IMG/VR virus record: IMGVR_UViG_3300033146_005064
Coordinates: 1 to 33,494 of that record
Reading direction: 5' to 3' (one strand)
Source of the DNA: a virus
DNA: 33,494 nt
A program made the position numbers and the translations under genes. The notes beneath the pieces were generated by a model. It was not told the origin of the DNA, did not search any database, and worked only from the letters and a program-made list of their open reading frames with translations. Below are positions 1 through 8,696 of this stretch, piece after piece; the stretch's first letter is position 1; each line of letters starts with the position of its first letter.

Positions 1-3000
1 CTTGACAGCTGCTCCCACATCCGGTAGTTGCAGATTTCTCACAAAAAGAAGTGCACGTTGTAATACAACCCACTGTACAATTTGTTGAACACCAATTTAG
101 CAGCTGAGTTTGCGCGGATACCGTACACCCCCAAACGGAGCAAGTGTGATAATAAGCATCTGGCCCTTTTTGATTATCTGCAATAGATTCAGAATTTGTC
201 TGACATTGACACATACAATCAGCTTCACACGCTGTAGTACAGCTTATTGAGGTGCAAGAAACTTGGCAAGCACACCTACAAGCCGCGGTGCAATATAAGG
301 TGCATCCGGTTTGCAAATCTGACATGCAGTAGGCCTGACACGCCATGGCGCAATCTGTAGTTGTATTTGAAGTCTCACAATATCCTTGACAAGAACTGAA
401 ACAAGCACCCTCTGTAGAGCTAGTACAACCAACAGTCATAGGGCCGGCCGTCTGGCAATCGCACTGACAATCAGTCATACAGGAGCCCGTCGTGCAATTA
501 GTTTCGCAAGTCACTTGGCAAAAACATTGGCAACCCACTGTGCAATAATCTGCACACCCTGTTGTCGCGGAAGTCATGCAAGTTGCCTGGCAAGAAATTA
601 CACATGCCCCTGGCCCCGGGTCAAATGTTTGGGAAGCTGTTTCACAGTTTTGTTGACATCCAGTCTGACAAGCAGAAATACAGTGCCATACGCCTTCTGT
701 ACCTGCTGCCTGGCAACAGGTTTGACAAGATCCTTCACAGGCTGCCTGGCAAGATAATTCACATTTGCTTTGACAACTTGTAAAATCTTCAGCTGTTAAA
801 GATGCTGTACAACCTGAACGACAGCTACCTGCTTCACATAAATGTTGACAAGAAGTTTCGCAAGCGATTTCGCAACAAGCGGAACATCCTTCGGTTCCCG
901 TTTGGCAACCTGCTTGGCATGTGGTGCAGGACGTGGATGTACAAGCCCCCTCGCACGCTAACTGACAAGTAGCCTGACAAGCAGATTCGCAGCCAACAGT
1001 ACAAGATCCTTGACATGAGGTTTGACATGACCCCGTGCAAGATTCCTCTCCGGCTTGGCAAGCAACGGTGCATCCTATTTCGCAACTCCCGATACACCCG
1101 GTAGTAGCACCGCTTGTGCACCCGGTTGTTTGGCAAGATTGCTGGCAGCTGGTTTCACAGGCTGAAGATTCGCACCCGCCAGCGACGCAAGCGGTTTCGC
1201 AAGTATTTTGACACGGGACAGGAACCCAATTTTCTACAATTGTAGTACAGACTAATTCGCATGTGGTCACACAGGAAAGCGCACAAGCTGCCTGATCTGC
1301 CGTTTCGCAGGCATATTGGCAACTCGTTTCTGCTGTAGATTGACAATATTGCTCGCATGTGGTAGCGCAGCCTGTTTCGGCTACCATCTCGCAGGAATTG
1401 GAACAGCCTGGATATATAGCAGCCCTTGCTACTATCTCTATGCGGTCAATATCTTCGCTGCTACCAGGGGAATAATTTTTCTGGATAATTTGTGCTTTTG
1501 TTTCGCCTACGAAATCCCCGAAGTCAACCGTTATCCAGTCGAATTTTTTCAGATTCGACAGGTTTAAAAATCCAAGAAAACGGATTTCCTGCCAGATTTT
1601 CGAAAGGCGATCTAACCAGAATTGAGCAATCGAATTAGCCACAGAAGGCGAAGAAATCGCCCAAAAGTTTATATCTTTCGTGCGCTCCCTGTACGCCGCT
1701 ATGCTTGTGGTGTCTTCTATTGCCGCTTGTTTTTGTTTTCCATTCTCGAAATAGCTGTATACTATGCGATTGTAGAAATTATTATTCTGTGATATCTCAA
1801 GGCTCTGATCTTCTCGCTGGTGATCTTCTATTTTTTCGACGATAGAGCCAACTTGATTTTCGAGATATTGAAAACTAAGCTGGTTATCCTGGAAAAAAAT
1901 TGATAGGCGGGATTGGAAAGCGAGGTCATAGAGGATATCGAAACCGTATTGGTTCGCGAGAACAAAGCCAAGCTCAATCTGAGCCGTTTTCAATTTCGCG
2001 GCGGCTTCTGCTACTACGTCGAAATCGGCCGGGTAACTAAGCCCAAACATTTTCGCAAGATGGACGATAATATCCACGGGGTTAGAATAATTTTCTCCGG
2101 TCATCGTGCAGAAAAAATTATTATCTTCATACGGCCCATTTTTTAAGTGCTTTATATCGAATGGAAGCGAAACGGTGGTAACGGCATGTCCCAGGGAAGC
2201 CAGCCAAGTATTGTCGGAAAGATTAAAGGTGGCATAATCTTTGTCTAGTGCCACCCAGGCATCTACTTTTTTTTCTCCGGATACGATTACCCCGCCCTTC
2301 AGCTCGACTAGGGGGATATCCTGAGAGATTCCATCGTGTAGAATCCAGGTATATTCGTCTAATTTTTCCGCTACCTCCGTGCCTGCCTCATGTGCTTGTG
2401 CTTTCGAATATACCTCATAATAATAATTCCCCCATACGCTCACAACGGGCAGCATAGAATCAACACCGTAGAGATTGGGGGAAGTGAAGCTTGAAATTGT
2501 GCGAGTAGTTTCTACGCCATTAATCCAAAACCTAACCTGGTAGCCAATCCAGTTAGGCCCATTTGGAGCTAGGTTAGCCTGAAAACTAGCTCCGTTTGTT
2601 GTTGCCGCTGTGGTCCAACCGGACGCAACGACAATGCCACGCTGGGCGATAGTCAGGAGTGAGCCGGCCACCTTGCCATAGATCAATTCGCTCCCAACGA
2701 AAAAATATTGATAGGTATTTTGCGTGAATTCTTCGCTATTCGCCACGACTAATTTTGTAGAATTCCATTTGCAGCTTTTTACCAGGCTGGTTCGCTTCGG
2801 TGCGATCACCTGGATAGCGTGCTGTGATCTTTTCACGCTTCCAATCACCATTGGGAGCATAGTCCCTTCTGCATCGGGGTTTATCCTGGAAAAAATAGAG
2901 GAGGTAGCGAGGGTGCCGAGCCGCTTGGTATATTTTTCTTCTAGCTTTTCTAGTGCTATAACGCACTCTCGCATATTTTCCAGGATTCGTACAGATTCTA

Positions 3001-3316
3001 TTTGTGCGTAGTAGTGCATTATTGGCGATTCATCAGAAAAAAATACAAGAATTTCTACGGGTATGCTTTTTGTTTTTTCATCATCGAAATATTTTTTCAA
3101 AACAATGTCCTGGTCAGAAAGCTTTATCGTGGCCGAGCTGATTTCTCCAGATCCCTCTAGTGCTATGTCCCGGAATTCACCCCAATCTATTACTAGGTTT
3201 TTTTTTTCTAATTGATAGCCCCGGACGTCTATATCGCTATAATATTTCGTCCCGCTAGACCAGGCTATTTTTATTATTTTTCTCGGCAGCGAACACAGTA
3301 AATCTTTCGTTGTCAT
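1..3316 (-). CDS. Tail hub/tip protein with giant Cys-rich C-terminal domain (5' part, crosses circular junction)
   Basis: The start is ATG at 3316. I read the frame codon by codon with no stop down to base 1; it continues through the 82-bp redundancy to TAG at 33249, giving 3480 nt or 1159 residues. Residues 1 to about 637 look like a tail hub or tip protein: the gene follows tape measure and distal tail genes, and the region is rich in beta-type sequence and aromatic residues. No catalytic motif was recognised. From about residue 638 composition changes abruptly to Cys, Thr, Ser, Gln, Glu, Gly and Ala. I count about 108 Cys in about 520 residues, mostly spaced C-x3-C, with Gln, Glu or Thr often following each Cys. 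The signature C-x3-C-R-C-x-C-x3 occurs near 240-300 and again at the C-terminus. The hub role is inferred from synteny; the Cys domain is seen directly. It is likely matured by the radical SAM enzyme downstream. Confidence 0.85.
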   Translation of the reverse strand, partial: MTTKDLLCSLPRKIIKIAWSSGTKYYSDIDVRGYQLEKKNLVIDWGEFRDIALEGSGEISSATIKLSDQDIVLKKYFDDEKTKSIPVEILVFFSDESPIMHYYAQIESVRILENMRECVIALEKLEEKYTKRLGTLATSSIFSRINPDAEGTMLPMVIGSVKRSQHAIQVIAPKRTSLVKSCKWNSTKLVVANSEEFTQNTYQYFFVGSELIYGKVAGSLLTIAQRGIVVASGWTTAATTNGASFQANLAPNGPNWIGYQVRFWINGVETTRTISSFTSPNLYGVDSMLPVVSVWGNYYYEVYSKAQAHEAGTEVAEKLDEYTWILHDGISQDIPLVELKGGVIVSGEKKVDAWVALDKDYATFNLSDNTWLASLGHAVTTVSLPFDIKHLKNGPYEDNNFFCTMTGENYSNPVDIIVHLAKMFGLSYPADFDVVAEAAAKLKTAQIELGFVLANQYGFDILYDLAFQSRLSIFFQDNQLSFQYLENQVGSIVEKIEDHQREDQSLEISQNNNFYNRIVYSYFENGKQKQAAIEDTTSIAAYRERTKDINFWAISSPSVANSIAQFWLDRLSKIWQEIRFLGFLNLSNLKKFDWITVDFGDFVGETKAQIIQKNYSPGSSEDIDRIEIVARAAIYPGCSNSCEMVAETGCATTCEQYCQSTAETSCQYACETADQAACALSCVTTCELVCTTIVENWVPVPCQNTCETACVAGGCESSACETSCQQSCQTTGCTSGATTGCIGSCEIGCTVACQAGEESCTGSCQTSCQGSCTVGCESACQATCQLACEGACTSTSCTTCQAGCQTGTEGCSACCEIACETSCQHLCEAGSCRSGCTASLTAEDFTSCQSKCELSCQAACEGSCQTCCQAAGTEGVWHCISACQTGCQQNCETASQTFDPGPGACVISCQATCMTSATTGCADYCTVGCQCFCQVTCETNCTTGSCMTDCQCDCQTAGPMTVGCTSSTEGACFSSCQGYCETSNTTTDCAMACQAYCMSDLQTGCTLYCTAACRCACQVSCTSISCTTACEADCMCQCQTNSESIADNQKGPDAYYHTCSVWGCTVSAQTQLLNWCSTNCTVGCITTCTSFCEKSATTGCGSSCQ

Positions 3317-3318
3317 GG

Positions 3319-3669
3319 CTATACCTCTATCAATTCTATTTCAGCGTTATATCTCCCCGGCCTCACCTCGATCACCTCTAGCGTGGTATTCCCGAAAATA
3401 ACATTATAGATTTTTCCGGTCCAATCCGAAAACTCAAATTCGTTTCCACCCAAAACGCTAAAGGCGTCCCGCAATTTTTCCGCGTCTTCTACGCACAAAA
3501 ATAGAAATCTAAGTTTTATAATTTTATTTTTCGCTGCTTTTTCGTATCGGTAGTAAGCGCCTGATGCCGCTCTACCTAGGACTACGCCGCTATCCACTAG
3601 ATTTTTATTTTCTAGTTCTGGGTTTTTTTCTATCTTCCAGGATTGGTTCCCGTAAAAAAAATATATCAT
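3319..3669 (-). CDS. Distal tail-like / minor tail protein
   Basis: A 116-residue protein between the tape measure gene and the hub, the usual place of a distal tail or minor tail protein. Its start ATG overlaps the tape measure stop (ATGA), and its stop lies two bases before the hub ATG, so the three are translationally linked. Several predicted beta strands and a D-W-T-G-K-I-Y segment fit a small tail-tip protein. No catalytic motif was seen. The assignment rests on synteny and size. Confidence 0.6.
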   Translation of the reverse strand: MIYFFYGNQSWKIEKNPELENKNLVDSGVVLGRAASGAYYRYEKAAKNKIIKLRFLFLCVEDAEKLRDAFSVLGGNEFEFSDWTGKIYNVIFGNTTLEVIEVRPGRYNAEIELIEV

Positions 3670-5333
3670 TTCGCAAGCCCCCCAACTACCACCATTTTTT
3701 TCTTTTGAGCTGGCTGAGCTGTATTTTTTGCCACCTTTTTCAGGCTAGAGTCGATACTTTTCAGCGTGGCAATATCTATTCCTCCAACCGCTGACATGCT
3801 TTTATTAGCGTCCGCCCCCGTCCTTTTCCACAATGAAGAGAAAAATTCTTTCTTATACGCTTCATCTTCTTTCTGTCGTTGCATGTTCGTAGGAGAAAAA
3901 TATTTCTCTATTCTTTGTCTCTGTTGCCTCCGCACTGTTTCTTTGCTTTGGAATTGGGCTTTTATTGCTCCCCAGATCGAGGGGGAGTAGCCAGTCTTAT
4001 TTGTGAATTGTGCGGTTTTTTTGTCTCCAAAAGCGTTTACCGTTTCTATCCCTGGTATTTTCTGGATCATCGCTAGCTTTTTTACGGCGTAATATGTTTT
4101 CATTATGGCGATTGTCGCTAGGTTGGTTGCTGTCCGAATTCCATAGAATGAAGCAACCAGCGTACGCCCAACAACCTGCCCAAGCTGCTCTATATCTTGC
4201 AATTTGCTAGCAGTTTCATCTAGCGCGCTAGAATCTACTTTCATAACAGCATCAGCGAAGCCGGCGCCGAGGCTGACGCTAGCGGCCTTGATGAATGCAG
4301 TCATTTTTTTAATTTTGAAACTGATACCCTCTTGCATCTTGCTAACGGCTTCATCGGCTGCCCCGGCCCCGTTTTTTATTTTTTTTAGGAAGTCCGCATA
4401 TTTCTGTGATTGTTTTCCAGTAAGAGCCATAACGCCAGCTAACGCTCGCACGTTTCCGAAGAGCTTACTTAGTATTGTAGTGTTTCCCTTCGCGGCGACA
4501 TAGACATTTGTGAGGAATTTTTGCATTCCTTGTGCTTTTAACGCAGCTAGGTTGAATTGAATGCCAAGCGTTTTGGCCGTTTTTGCTGCGTCCGATGTCG
4601 GTTTGATGACGCTTGTCAGCACCTGTTTTATTTGTGTTACTGCTGAGTCTGTTTTTACTCCGGCGGTGGTCATCGTGGCTATAGCCGCTCCGATTTGCTC
4701 AAATGATACGCCAACTTGGGAAGCGATCGGCGCAATCTGTCCAACGCCAGTAGCCAGCTCCGAGAAGGTAGTTTTGCCAAGCTTTATCGTATTGAAAAAA
4801 ATATCGTTGGCGACCTTGGCTTGCTTTACTTTGTCTGTCGTTCCGCCTAAGTCTTTTCCATAGGCATTCACGACAGAGGTTAGCCCATCTACGGCAGTAG
4901 CTACTGAAGTAGCTCCAGCGGTAGCGGCATCTGTAGCTACAGCTAGAAATTTTGTGGCGTTCGCTGCGGGGATACCAGCGGAAATAATGTCATACAGTCC
5001 CTTCGTCATCGAGGTAAAATCTGTTTGCCCCGTATTTACTGCCAGCTGCAAGACCTCCCTACCCATTCCTTTTATTTTTTTCGCAGAGATGTCTGTAAGC
5101 GTAGAAACCTGTCCCATCTCTTCTTCGAATTTCGAGAAATCTTTCACGCCTTTTAGGGCAGCCGCTCCGATGGCCGCACCTGCTGCTGCAGCAGCAACGC
5201 CAATAGCCTTCATTCCGGCCTTCGCTATTTTCGTAAAGGATCGCACCTTCCTTTTCGAATCGTTCAATGAGCTTGTCAGCTTTTTATTGTCGCCCGTGAT
5301 ATCGATTCTTACCTGCTCGACCATAGTTGCCAT
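3666..5333 (-). CDS. Tail tape measure protein
   Basis: A 555-residue protein, basic at the N-terminus, with a hydrophobic Ala/Gly-rich stretch at about residues 38-61, followed by Ala/Thr-rich helical sequence with the pattern of the phage tape measure core domain (N-x-G-Q-T-D-F, G-L-Y-D-I-I-S-A-G, and S-x-F-E-Q-I-G-A-A-I-A-T-M). It sits between the tail chaperone pair and distal tail genes, exactly as expected. At roughly 0.15 nm per residue it predicts a short tail of about 80 nm. The RBS AGGA lies 7 nt before ATG. No peptidase domain is visible, unlike many tape measures of Gram-positive phages. Confidence 0.9.
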   Translation of the reverse strand: MATMVEQVRIDITGDNKKLTSSLNDSKRKVRSFTKIAKAGMKAIGVAAAAAGAAIGAAALKGVKDFSKFEEEMGQVSTLTDISAKKIKGMGREVLQLAVNTGQTDFTSMTKGLYDIISAGIPAANATKFLAVATDAATAGATSVATAVDGLTSVVNAYGKDLGGTTDKVKQAKVANDIFFNTIKLGKTTFSELATGVGQIAPIASQVGVSFEQIGAAIATMTTAGVKTDSAVTQIKQVLTSVIKPTSDAAKTAKTLGIQFNLAALKAQGMQKFLTNVYVAAKGNTTILSKLFGNVRALAGVMALTGKQSQKYADFLKKIKNGAGAADEAVSKMQEGISFKIKKMTAFIKAASVSLGAGFADAVMKVDSSALDETASKLQDIEQLGQVVGRTLVASFYGIRTATNLATIAIMKTYYAVKKLAMIQKIPGIETVNAFGDKKTAQFTNKTGYSPSIWGAIKAQFQSKETVRRQQRQRIEKYFSPTNMQRQKEDEAYKKEFFSSLWKRTGADANKSMSAVGGIDIATLKSIDSSLKKVAKNTAQPAQKKKMVVVGGLAK

Positions 5334-5337
5334 TTGG

Positions 5338-5502
5338 TTATCCTTCTAGCTCTATTTCTGCTAGTACGAAAGCCATCAATTTAGTTTGCTTTTCCCTACA
5401 CAGCGCAGGGAAAAGCCAGGGGGATAGCCTAAACTCTTTGCACGCCCGGAATTTCAAGAATTCGAATGATACATTTTTTTCAATGTCTATGAAGTTTTTT
5501 TT
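5338..5502 (-). CDS. -1 frameshift extension of the tail chaperone (gpGT-like)
   Basis: In the -1 frame the reading continues from the A-run (heptamer A-AAA-AAA, about 5502-5496) to TAA at 5338, five bases before the tape measure start. It adds about 52 residues (beginning N-F-I-D-I-E-K-N-V) that start exactly where the short form would stop. This is the classic lambda G/GT organisation: most ribosomes stop at 5487 and a minority slip to make the fusion that recruits tail subunits. The slip itself is inferred. I did not find an obvious stimulatory pseudoknot by eye. Confidence 0.7.
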   Translation of the reverse strand, partial: KKNFIDIEKNVSFEFLKFRACKEFRLSPWLFPALCREKQTKLMAFVLAEIELEG

Positions 5503-5960
5503 TCTTCTGTTATTGAGGCAATGCCAGAATCTTTTTGCACCGCATGAATCACGCACATCATTTGTTGCACAGTGAATCCAGACTCTCGCAATTCTTCTGC
5601 TACCTCCTCCAGAAATTCTCTCCTTGTCTTTCCTGTATCCAGGGTAGTGTATTCGAAGCAGTTTTTTGTCGCTTCGTATACTGTCGCCACGTTATGAAGA
5701 TTCTGGACGCGGTTTTGCTCTGCGATATATTTTTGCGTTTTCTCTCTAATCGGGATAGCTTCATTGTTTTCGTCCTTCACAATATGCCCGTTTTTTTTCG
5801 CAAAACCTGAAATCTCCAGTTCTGGTTCTGGGACATCTGCGAGAAGCTGGGAATAAAAATCATATGGCAGAGGGTCGAGGTATGCTGTTGTTGCTTTTTC
5901 TCCCGCTTTCAGCACTACGGGAATCTTATAATTTAGGGATTCAAGCCCTTTAATTTTCAT
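5487..5960 (-). CDS. Tail assembly chaperone, short form (gpG-like)
   Basis: A 157-residue acidic helical protein directly between the tail tube and tape measure genes, the place of the lambda gpG-type chaperone. It ends GAA GAA AAA AAA ACT TCA TAG. The run of nine A (plus-strand T at 5495-5503) next to the stop is a slippery site; see the frameshifted extension at 5338-5502. No catalytic motif is present; such proteins are non-structural chaperones that coat the tape measure. The role comes from synteny plus the frameshift arrangement. Confidence 0.75.
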   Translation of the reverse strand: MKIKGLESLNYKIPVVLKAGEKATTAYLDPLPYDFYSQLLADVPEPELEISGFAKKNGHIVKDENNEAIPIREKTQKYIAEQNRVQNLHNVATVYEATKNCFEYTTLDTGKTRREFLEEVAEELRESGFTVQQMMCVIHAVQKDSGIASITEEKKTS

Positions 5961-5971
5961 TATCTTATTCC

Positions 5972-6451
5972 TTAAAACTTTTCGATTAGCGGTTTCGTTT
6001 CGAGGTCGCTAAATTCGAAAGAGATCTTGTCCGTGTCATCTTCTTCGAAAGCTATTTTCGTAAAATAGGCATACTGGAAAGTAATTCGTTCAGCCTGTCC
6101 AGCAGAACAAGACGGAGCCTCGATTTCGAAAATAATTTTCACAGCGTATCTACAGCCAGACACTAGGGTGGAAACCCAACTAGAAGCCGCCCCTGTTCGC
6201 GTCAGTGCTTCGTATATCGTGGGATTAACCTCCGTAGCCTGTTTTAGGAATTGGACAAAGTCGGTGGAAAAGGAACCTTTCACAGGTTCGTCATCCCCGC
6301 TCACGACATCAGAGAGCGCGCCACGGTCTAACACTTCGATAGGGCTATCTGTGATATCAAATTTCAGATCGCCCTTTTCGAAATACGCCTGCACCTCTGC
6401 ACCGTTTTTATCTTGGATTTTTATTGTGCCATTTCTTTTTGTCCGGATCAT
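5972..6451 (-). CDS. Major tail tube protein
   Basis: A 159-residue beta-rich protein upstream of the chaperone and downstream of connector genes, the standard slot of the siphoviral major tail (tube) protein. It begins M-I-R-T-K-R-N-G-T-I-K-I and has alternating strands and acidic loops, with no enzymatic motif. The preceding gene ends at 6452, immediately before this ATG, so translation is coupled. Identification is by position, size and composition. Confidence 0.65.
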   Translation of the reverse strand: MIRTKRNGTIKIQDKNGAEVQAYFEKGDLKFDITDSPIEVLDRGALSDVVSGDDEPVKGSFSTDFVQFLKQATEVNPTIYEALTRTGAASSWVSTLVSGCRYAVKIIFEIEAPSCSAGQAERITFQYAYFTKIAFEEDDTDKISFEFSDLETKPLIEKF

Positions 6452-6853
6452 TTATCTTTCTCCCAAATTTTGGACGATGACTGTTAGCGTCATTGCCCGC
6501 CCTTGGATTGTTTTTTCTTGCTTCAGTTCTACCGAATCAATTTCTTGGATATAGAGCCAATAATTTTCGCTTACTAACTCCCTGTTTTCTAATATCGAAC
6601 GAAGCCTATCTTCCAGATTGTCTAGGAGATAGGCTGATTGTATAGTGGAAAAAAGGGAAATTTGAAAAAGGTATTGAAAATATGCCTGGTGAACCTTGCT
6701 TATTATTTTTTTTCTGGCAAGAGAATGCAACACAAGCCAGGTCTCGCTCGCGTGATCGCTTTTCGCATAGTCGTATTTGATTTCCGTGTCGGTTATTGAA
6801 TGTGAAATATACGTGTATATGCGTTGCTTAACCTGGCTAGTTGCAATATTCAT
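6452..6853 (-). CDS. Tail terminator-like protein
   Basis: A 133-residue protein between the HK97 gp10-like protein and the tail tube, where tail terminators of the gpU / gp-U-like family usually lie. It overlaps the upstream gene by four bases (ATGA type). Helix-rich first half, beta-rich second half, no catalytic motif. The name is a synteny-based inference. Confidence 0.55.
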   Translation of the reverse strand: MNIATSQVKQRIYTYISHSITDTEIKYDYAKSDHASETWLVLHSLARKKIISKVHQAYFQYLFQISLFSTIQSAYLLDNLEDRLRSILENRELVSENYWLYIQEIDSVELKQEKTIQGRAMTLTVIVQNLGER

Positions 6854-7134
6854 TTTTTAAACCTCAGCATTTCTTTAATTTCTTTTAGTGTGATTCTGAC
6901 TATGCCCGCTGGGGCTTGCTGGCTGTGGCCATATTCCAAATACACAATATAATTCGTGTTATTCCGAATCGTGAATTGATCCGGCTTGGCTTTGTAGTAC
7001 CACCCAGCCCTGGCCTTTCCTGTGTCAACAGGCGTTCTAAGCGTTACGCGGCGAAATACTTCAATCCCGATTCCATGGATTCGCTTCTGCTGGTCGGAGC
7101 GAAGCACCTTCTCTGTTTTCTTAAAAAGCTTCAT
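6850..7134 (-). CDS. HK97 gp10-like tail completion / head-tail joining protein
   Basis: A 94-residue protein with the hallmark motifs of the HK97 gp10 family: R-T-P-V-D-T-G-K-A-R-A-G-W near residues 37-49, then N-T-N-Y-I-V-Y-L-E-Y-G-H-S-Q-Q-A-P near 63-79, followed by a short C-terminal helix. These proteins act at the head-tail interface or tail completion. It overlaps both neighbours by four bases, in a tight connector cassette. Confidence 0.85.
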   Translation of the reverse strand: MKLFKKTEKVLRSDQQKRIHGIGIEVFRRVTLRTPVDTGKARAGWYYKAKPDQFTIRNNTNYIVYLEYGHSQQAPAGIVRITLKEIKEMLRFKK

Positions 7135-7487
7135 TTCCTAGCCTCCAAAAAGCAAATAGTGACCCCATATCGAGTATACCAGTACACTACCTCGAAAGCT
7201 TCACCACGAATGACAATGCTATCGCCTTTTGCTATCTGGCTTTGTATAGAGGTGTTGTCTAGGTGGCATTTTCTCGTTGCTTTCAATTCAAGATTAGCAA
7301 GCAATTCTTGATCTTTTTTCTCTAATTTCCCGACTATAGCGATGATTTCTTCAGTTCGTGTTGGCCGGAAATATAGCCCAGTGTCGGGATTGAAAATTTC
7401 TTCTCCGACATGAATATATTTCATTGTCTCGCCCCAATCGGAAACCATTATGTTAGTAAAGTCAAGGCTGTTCTGGTCTTTCAGCAT
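7131..7487 (-). CDS. Head closure / head-tail stopper-like protein
   Basis: A 118-residue protein in the connector cassette, between a small connector and the gp10-like protein. It has a central Glu/Lys-rich helix and a beta-rich C-terminus (G-D-S-I-V-I-R-G-E-A-F-E-V). This matches the size and place of head closure (stopper) proteins. The start ATG lies inside the stop region of the upstream gene (ATGCTGA), and the RBS is GGAGGG. The function is inferred from order only. Confidence 0.5.
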   Translation of the reverse strand: MLKDQNSLDFTNIMVSDWGETMKYIHVGEEIFNPDTGLYFRPTRTEEIIAIVGKLEKKDQELLANLELKATRKCHLDNTSIQSQIAKGDSIVIRGEAFEVVYWYTRYGVTICFLEARK

Positions 7488-7702
7488 TGTTCGCCCTCCG
7501 GCTGATAGATGGTGATCTCTTCACTAGGGAGATTAGCGAGCTGCACCTGTATCCAGTCTATTGTTTCCTGTAGGCTTTTCAGATAGTCGCTCCACTTCAC
7601 CTCTATATCATCCACCTTGTAGTTCGGCTTAGGGCTAGCTAGCGCGGTGGAAAGATTTGTTTTCGCTACCTCTAGCAGGGCTAGCAATTCGGTTTCGCTC
7701 AT
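7481..7702 (-). CDS. Small head-tail connector protein
   Basis: A 73-residue mainly helical protein. It carries the pattern N-Y-K-V-D-D-I-E-V-K-W-S-D-Y-L followed by a helix, common to small gpW/FII-like head-tail joining proteins of siphoviruses. The ATG at 7702 is preferred over an upstream alternative five codons earlier because it opens the Ser-Glu-Thr-Glu helix. It ends by overlapping the next gene. Confidence 0.6.
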   Translation of the reverse strand: MSETELLALLEVAKTNLSTALASPKPNYKVDDIEVKWSDYLKSLQETIDWIQVQLANLPSEEITIYQPEGEQC

Positions 7703-7722
7703 GTGAAAAGCCCCCAAGGTTT

Positions 7723-8079
7723 TTAGGTTGTCGCTGTCATGCTAAAGACTGCGATGTCTGTGTTCGCATCGGTGCTTGTTACTTCCACGTACCCTCCTGT
7801 TTGGTTATAATACAGCGTCGGGAATGGGCCATAAATTTCTTCCTGGAGATTTGCATCCCCCGCCGCCATTTCGATAGTTAGATCTGGGAGATCAAGACTA
7901 TCCTTCGAAAAATTCGTTTTTATTGTTACTGTCGGGGTCGCTGCTTGGTCATTCCGCAGCGCAACAAATTCTTTCCCTGTGTTCTTAAATTTTATTCCGT
8001 CTGCCCCTAAGGCAGTGAAAGAAATAGATGCACCATCCGTGCGGCCTATCTCCACCGGAGTAATTTCTGTCATAGCCAT
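7723..8079 (-). CDS. Head decoration or minor structural protein
   Basis: A 118-residue Thr/Asp/Gly-rich beta protein, with M-A-M-T-E-I-T-P-V-E at the start and a C-terminal strand ending M-T-A-T-T. It lies within the head/connector block. The composition resembles capsid decoration or head-tail adaptor beta sandwiches. The start at 8079 is supported by GGAGGA upstream and overlaps the kinase stop. No recognised domain; the role is inferred. Confidence 0.5.
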   Translation of the reverse strand: MAMTEITPVEIGRTDGASISFTALGADGIKFKNTGKEFVALRNDQAATPTVTIKTNFSKDSLDLPDLTIEMAAGDANLQEEIYGPFPTLYYNQTGGYVEVTSTDANTDIAVFSMTATT

Positions 8080-8696
8080 AGTGCTTTTTCCTCCTCCACC
8101 CAACGGTGGATAATTTTTATGATCCCGTCTTCGCCCATTTCGCTCAGACGGATAATTTCATTCTCTTTGCCCAAGACCTTCTCTCTGCCCAAGATCCGCT
8201 CATGCTGTTCATGCAGCTTTTTCAGATATGAGACAGGGATATTCTTTTCGATATCTCTGTTTCTAATGCACAGCCGCTTCAGGCATTCCTCCGGAGGCGC
8301 ATCTAAATAGATGAATTTTATTCTTGCGATTTCTTTCATCCCCGCCGTAAGAATGCGTTGTTCTTTTTCTAATGCTTGATATTGCCAATGGTCGAGCTTA
8401 TTTTCTTCTCTCAGCACTCTCGCAAATGCCTGAGAAAGCCCGTGGTCGGTGATTATCACAGCTTTTTTTTCTAGCACGCTCCACACGCTCCGTAAAGCAA
8501 AATATAGATGTCCCTGCATATAGGTTTGCAATGGATACGAATATTTCCGCTGATTAGCGTAAAACAACGGGAGCACAGGGTTATCCTCTACAGGCTCATC
8601 AATTTTCTGGAAAGCCACCCCCGCCATACTGAAAAGTTTTTCTTTCAGGGTGGTTTTCCCGCTAGCAATATTGCCCACAATGCGGATCAGGAGCAT
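8070..8696 (-). CDS. Deoxynucleoside kinase family protein
   Basis: A 208-residue protein with an N-terminal P-loop G-N-I-A-S-G-K-T-T (residues 8-16), an I-D-E-P segment near 32-35, and a C-terminal lid of the form R-x3-R-N-R-x-I-E-x3-P-V-S-Y-L-x2-L-H-E-Q-H-E. These are diagnostic of the deoxyadenosine/deoxycytidine kinase family, which phosphorylates deoxynucleosides with ATP. The usual D-R-S / E-R-S motif reads D-H-G (T-D-H-G-L-S), an unusual change that may alter specificity. It is embedded among structural genes, overlapping both neighbours, which is an odd place for a nucleotide-metabolism enzyme. Confidence 0.8.
   Translation of the reverse strand: MLLIRIVGNIASGKTTLKEKLFSMAGVAFQKIDEPVEDNPVLPLFYANQRKYSYPLQTYMQGHLYFALRSVWSVLEKKAVIITDHGLSQAFARVLREENKLDHWQYQALEKEQRILTAGMKEIARIKFIYLDAPPEECLKRLCIRNRDIEKNIPVSYLKKLHEQHERILGREKVLGKENEIIRLSEMGEDGIIKIIHRWVEEEKALWL

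Noticed and set aside
386-783. Plus-strand ORFs across the Cys-rich region
   Set aside because: They are antisense shadows of the strongly patterned Cys-rich frame and lack RBS and plausible composition.
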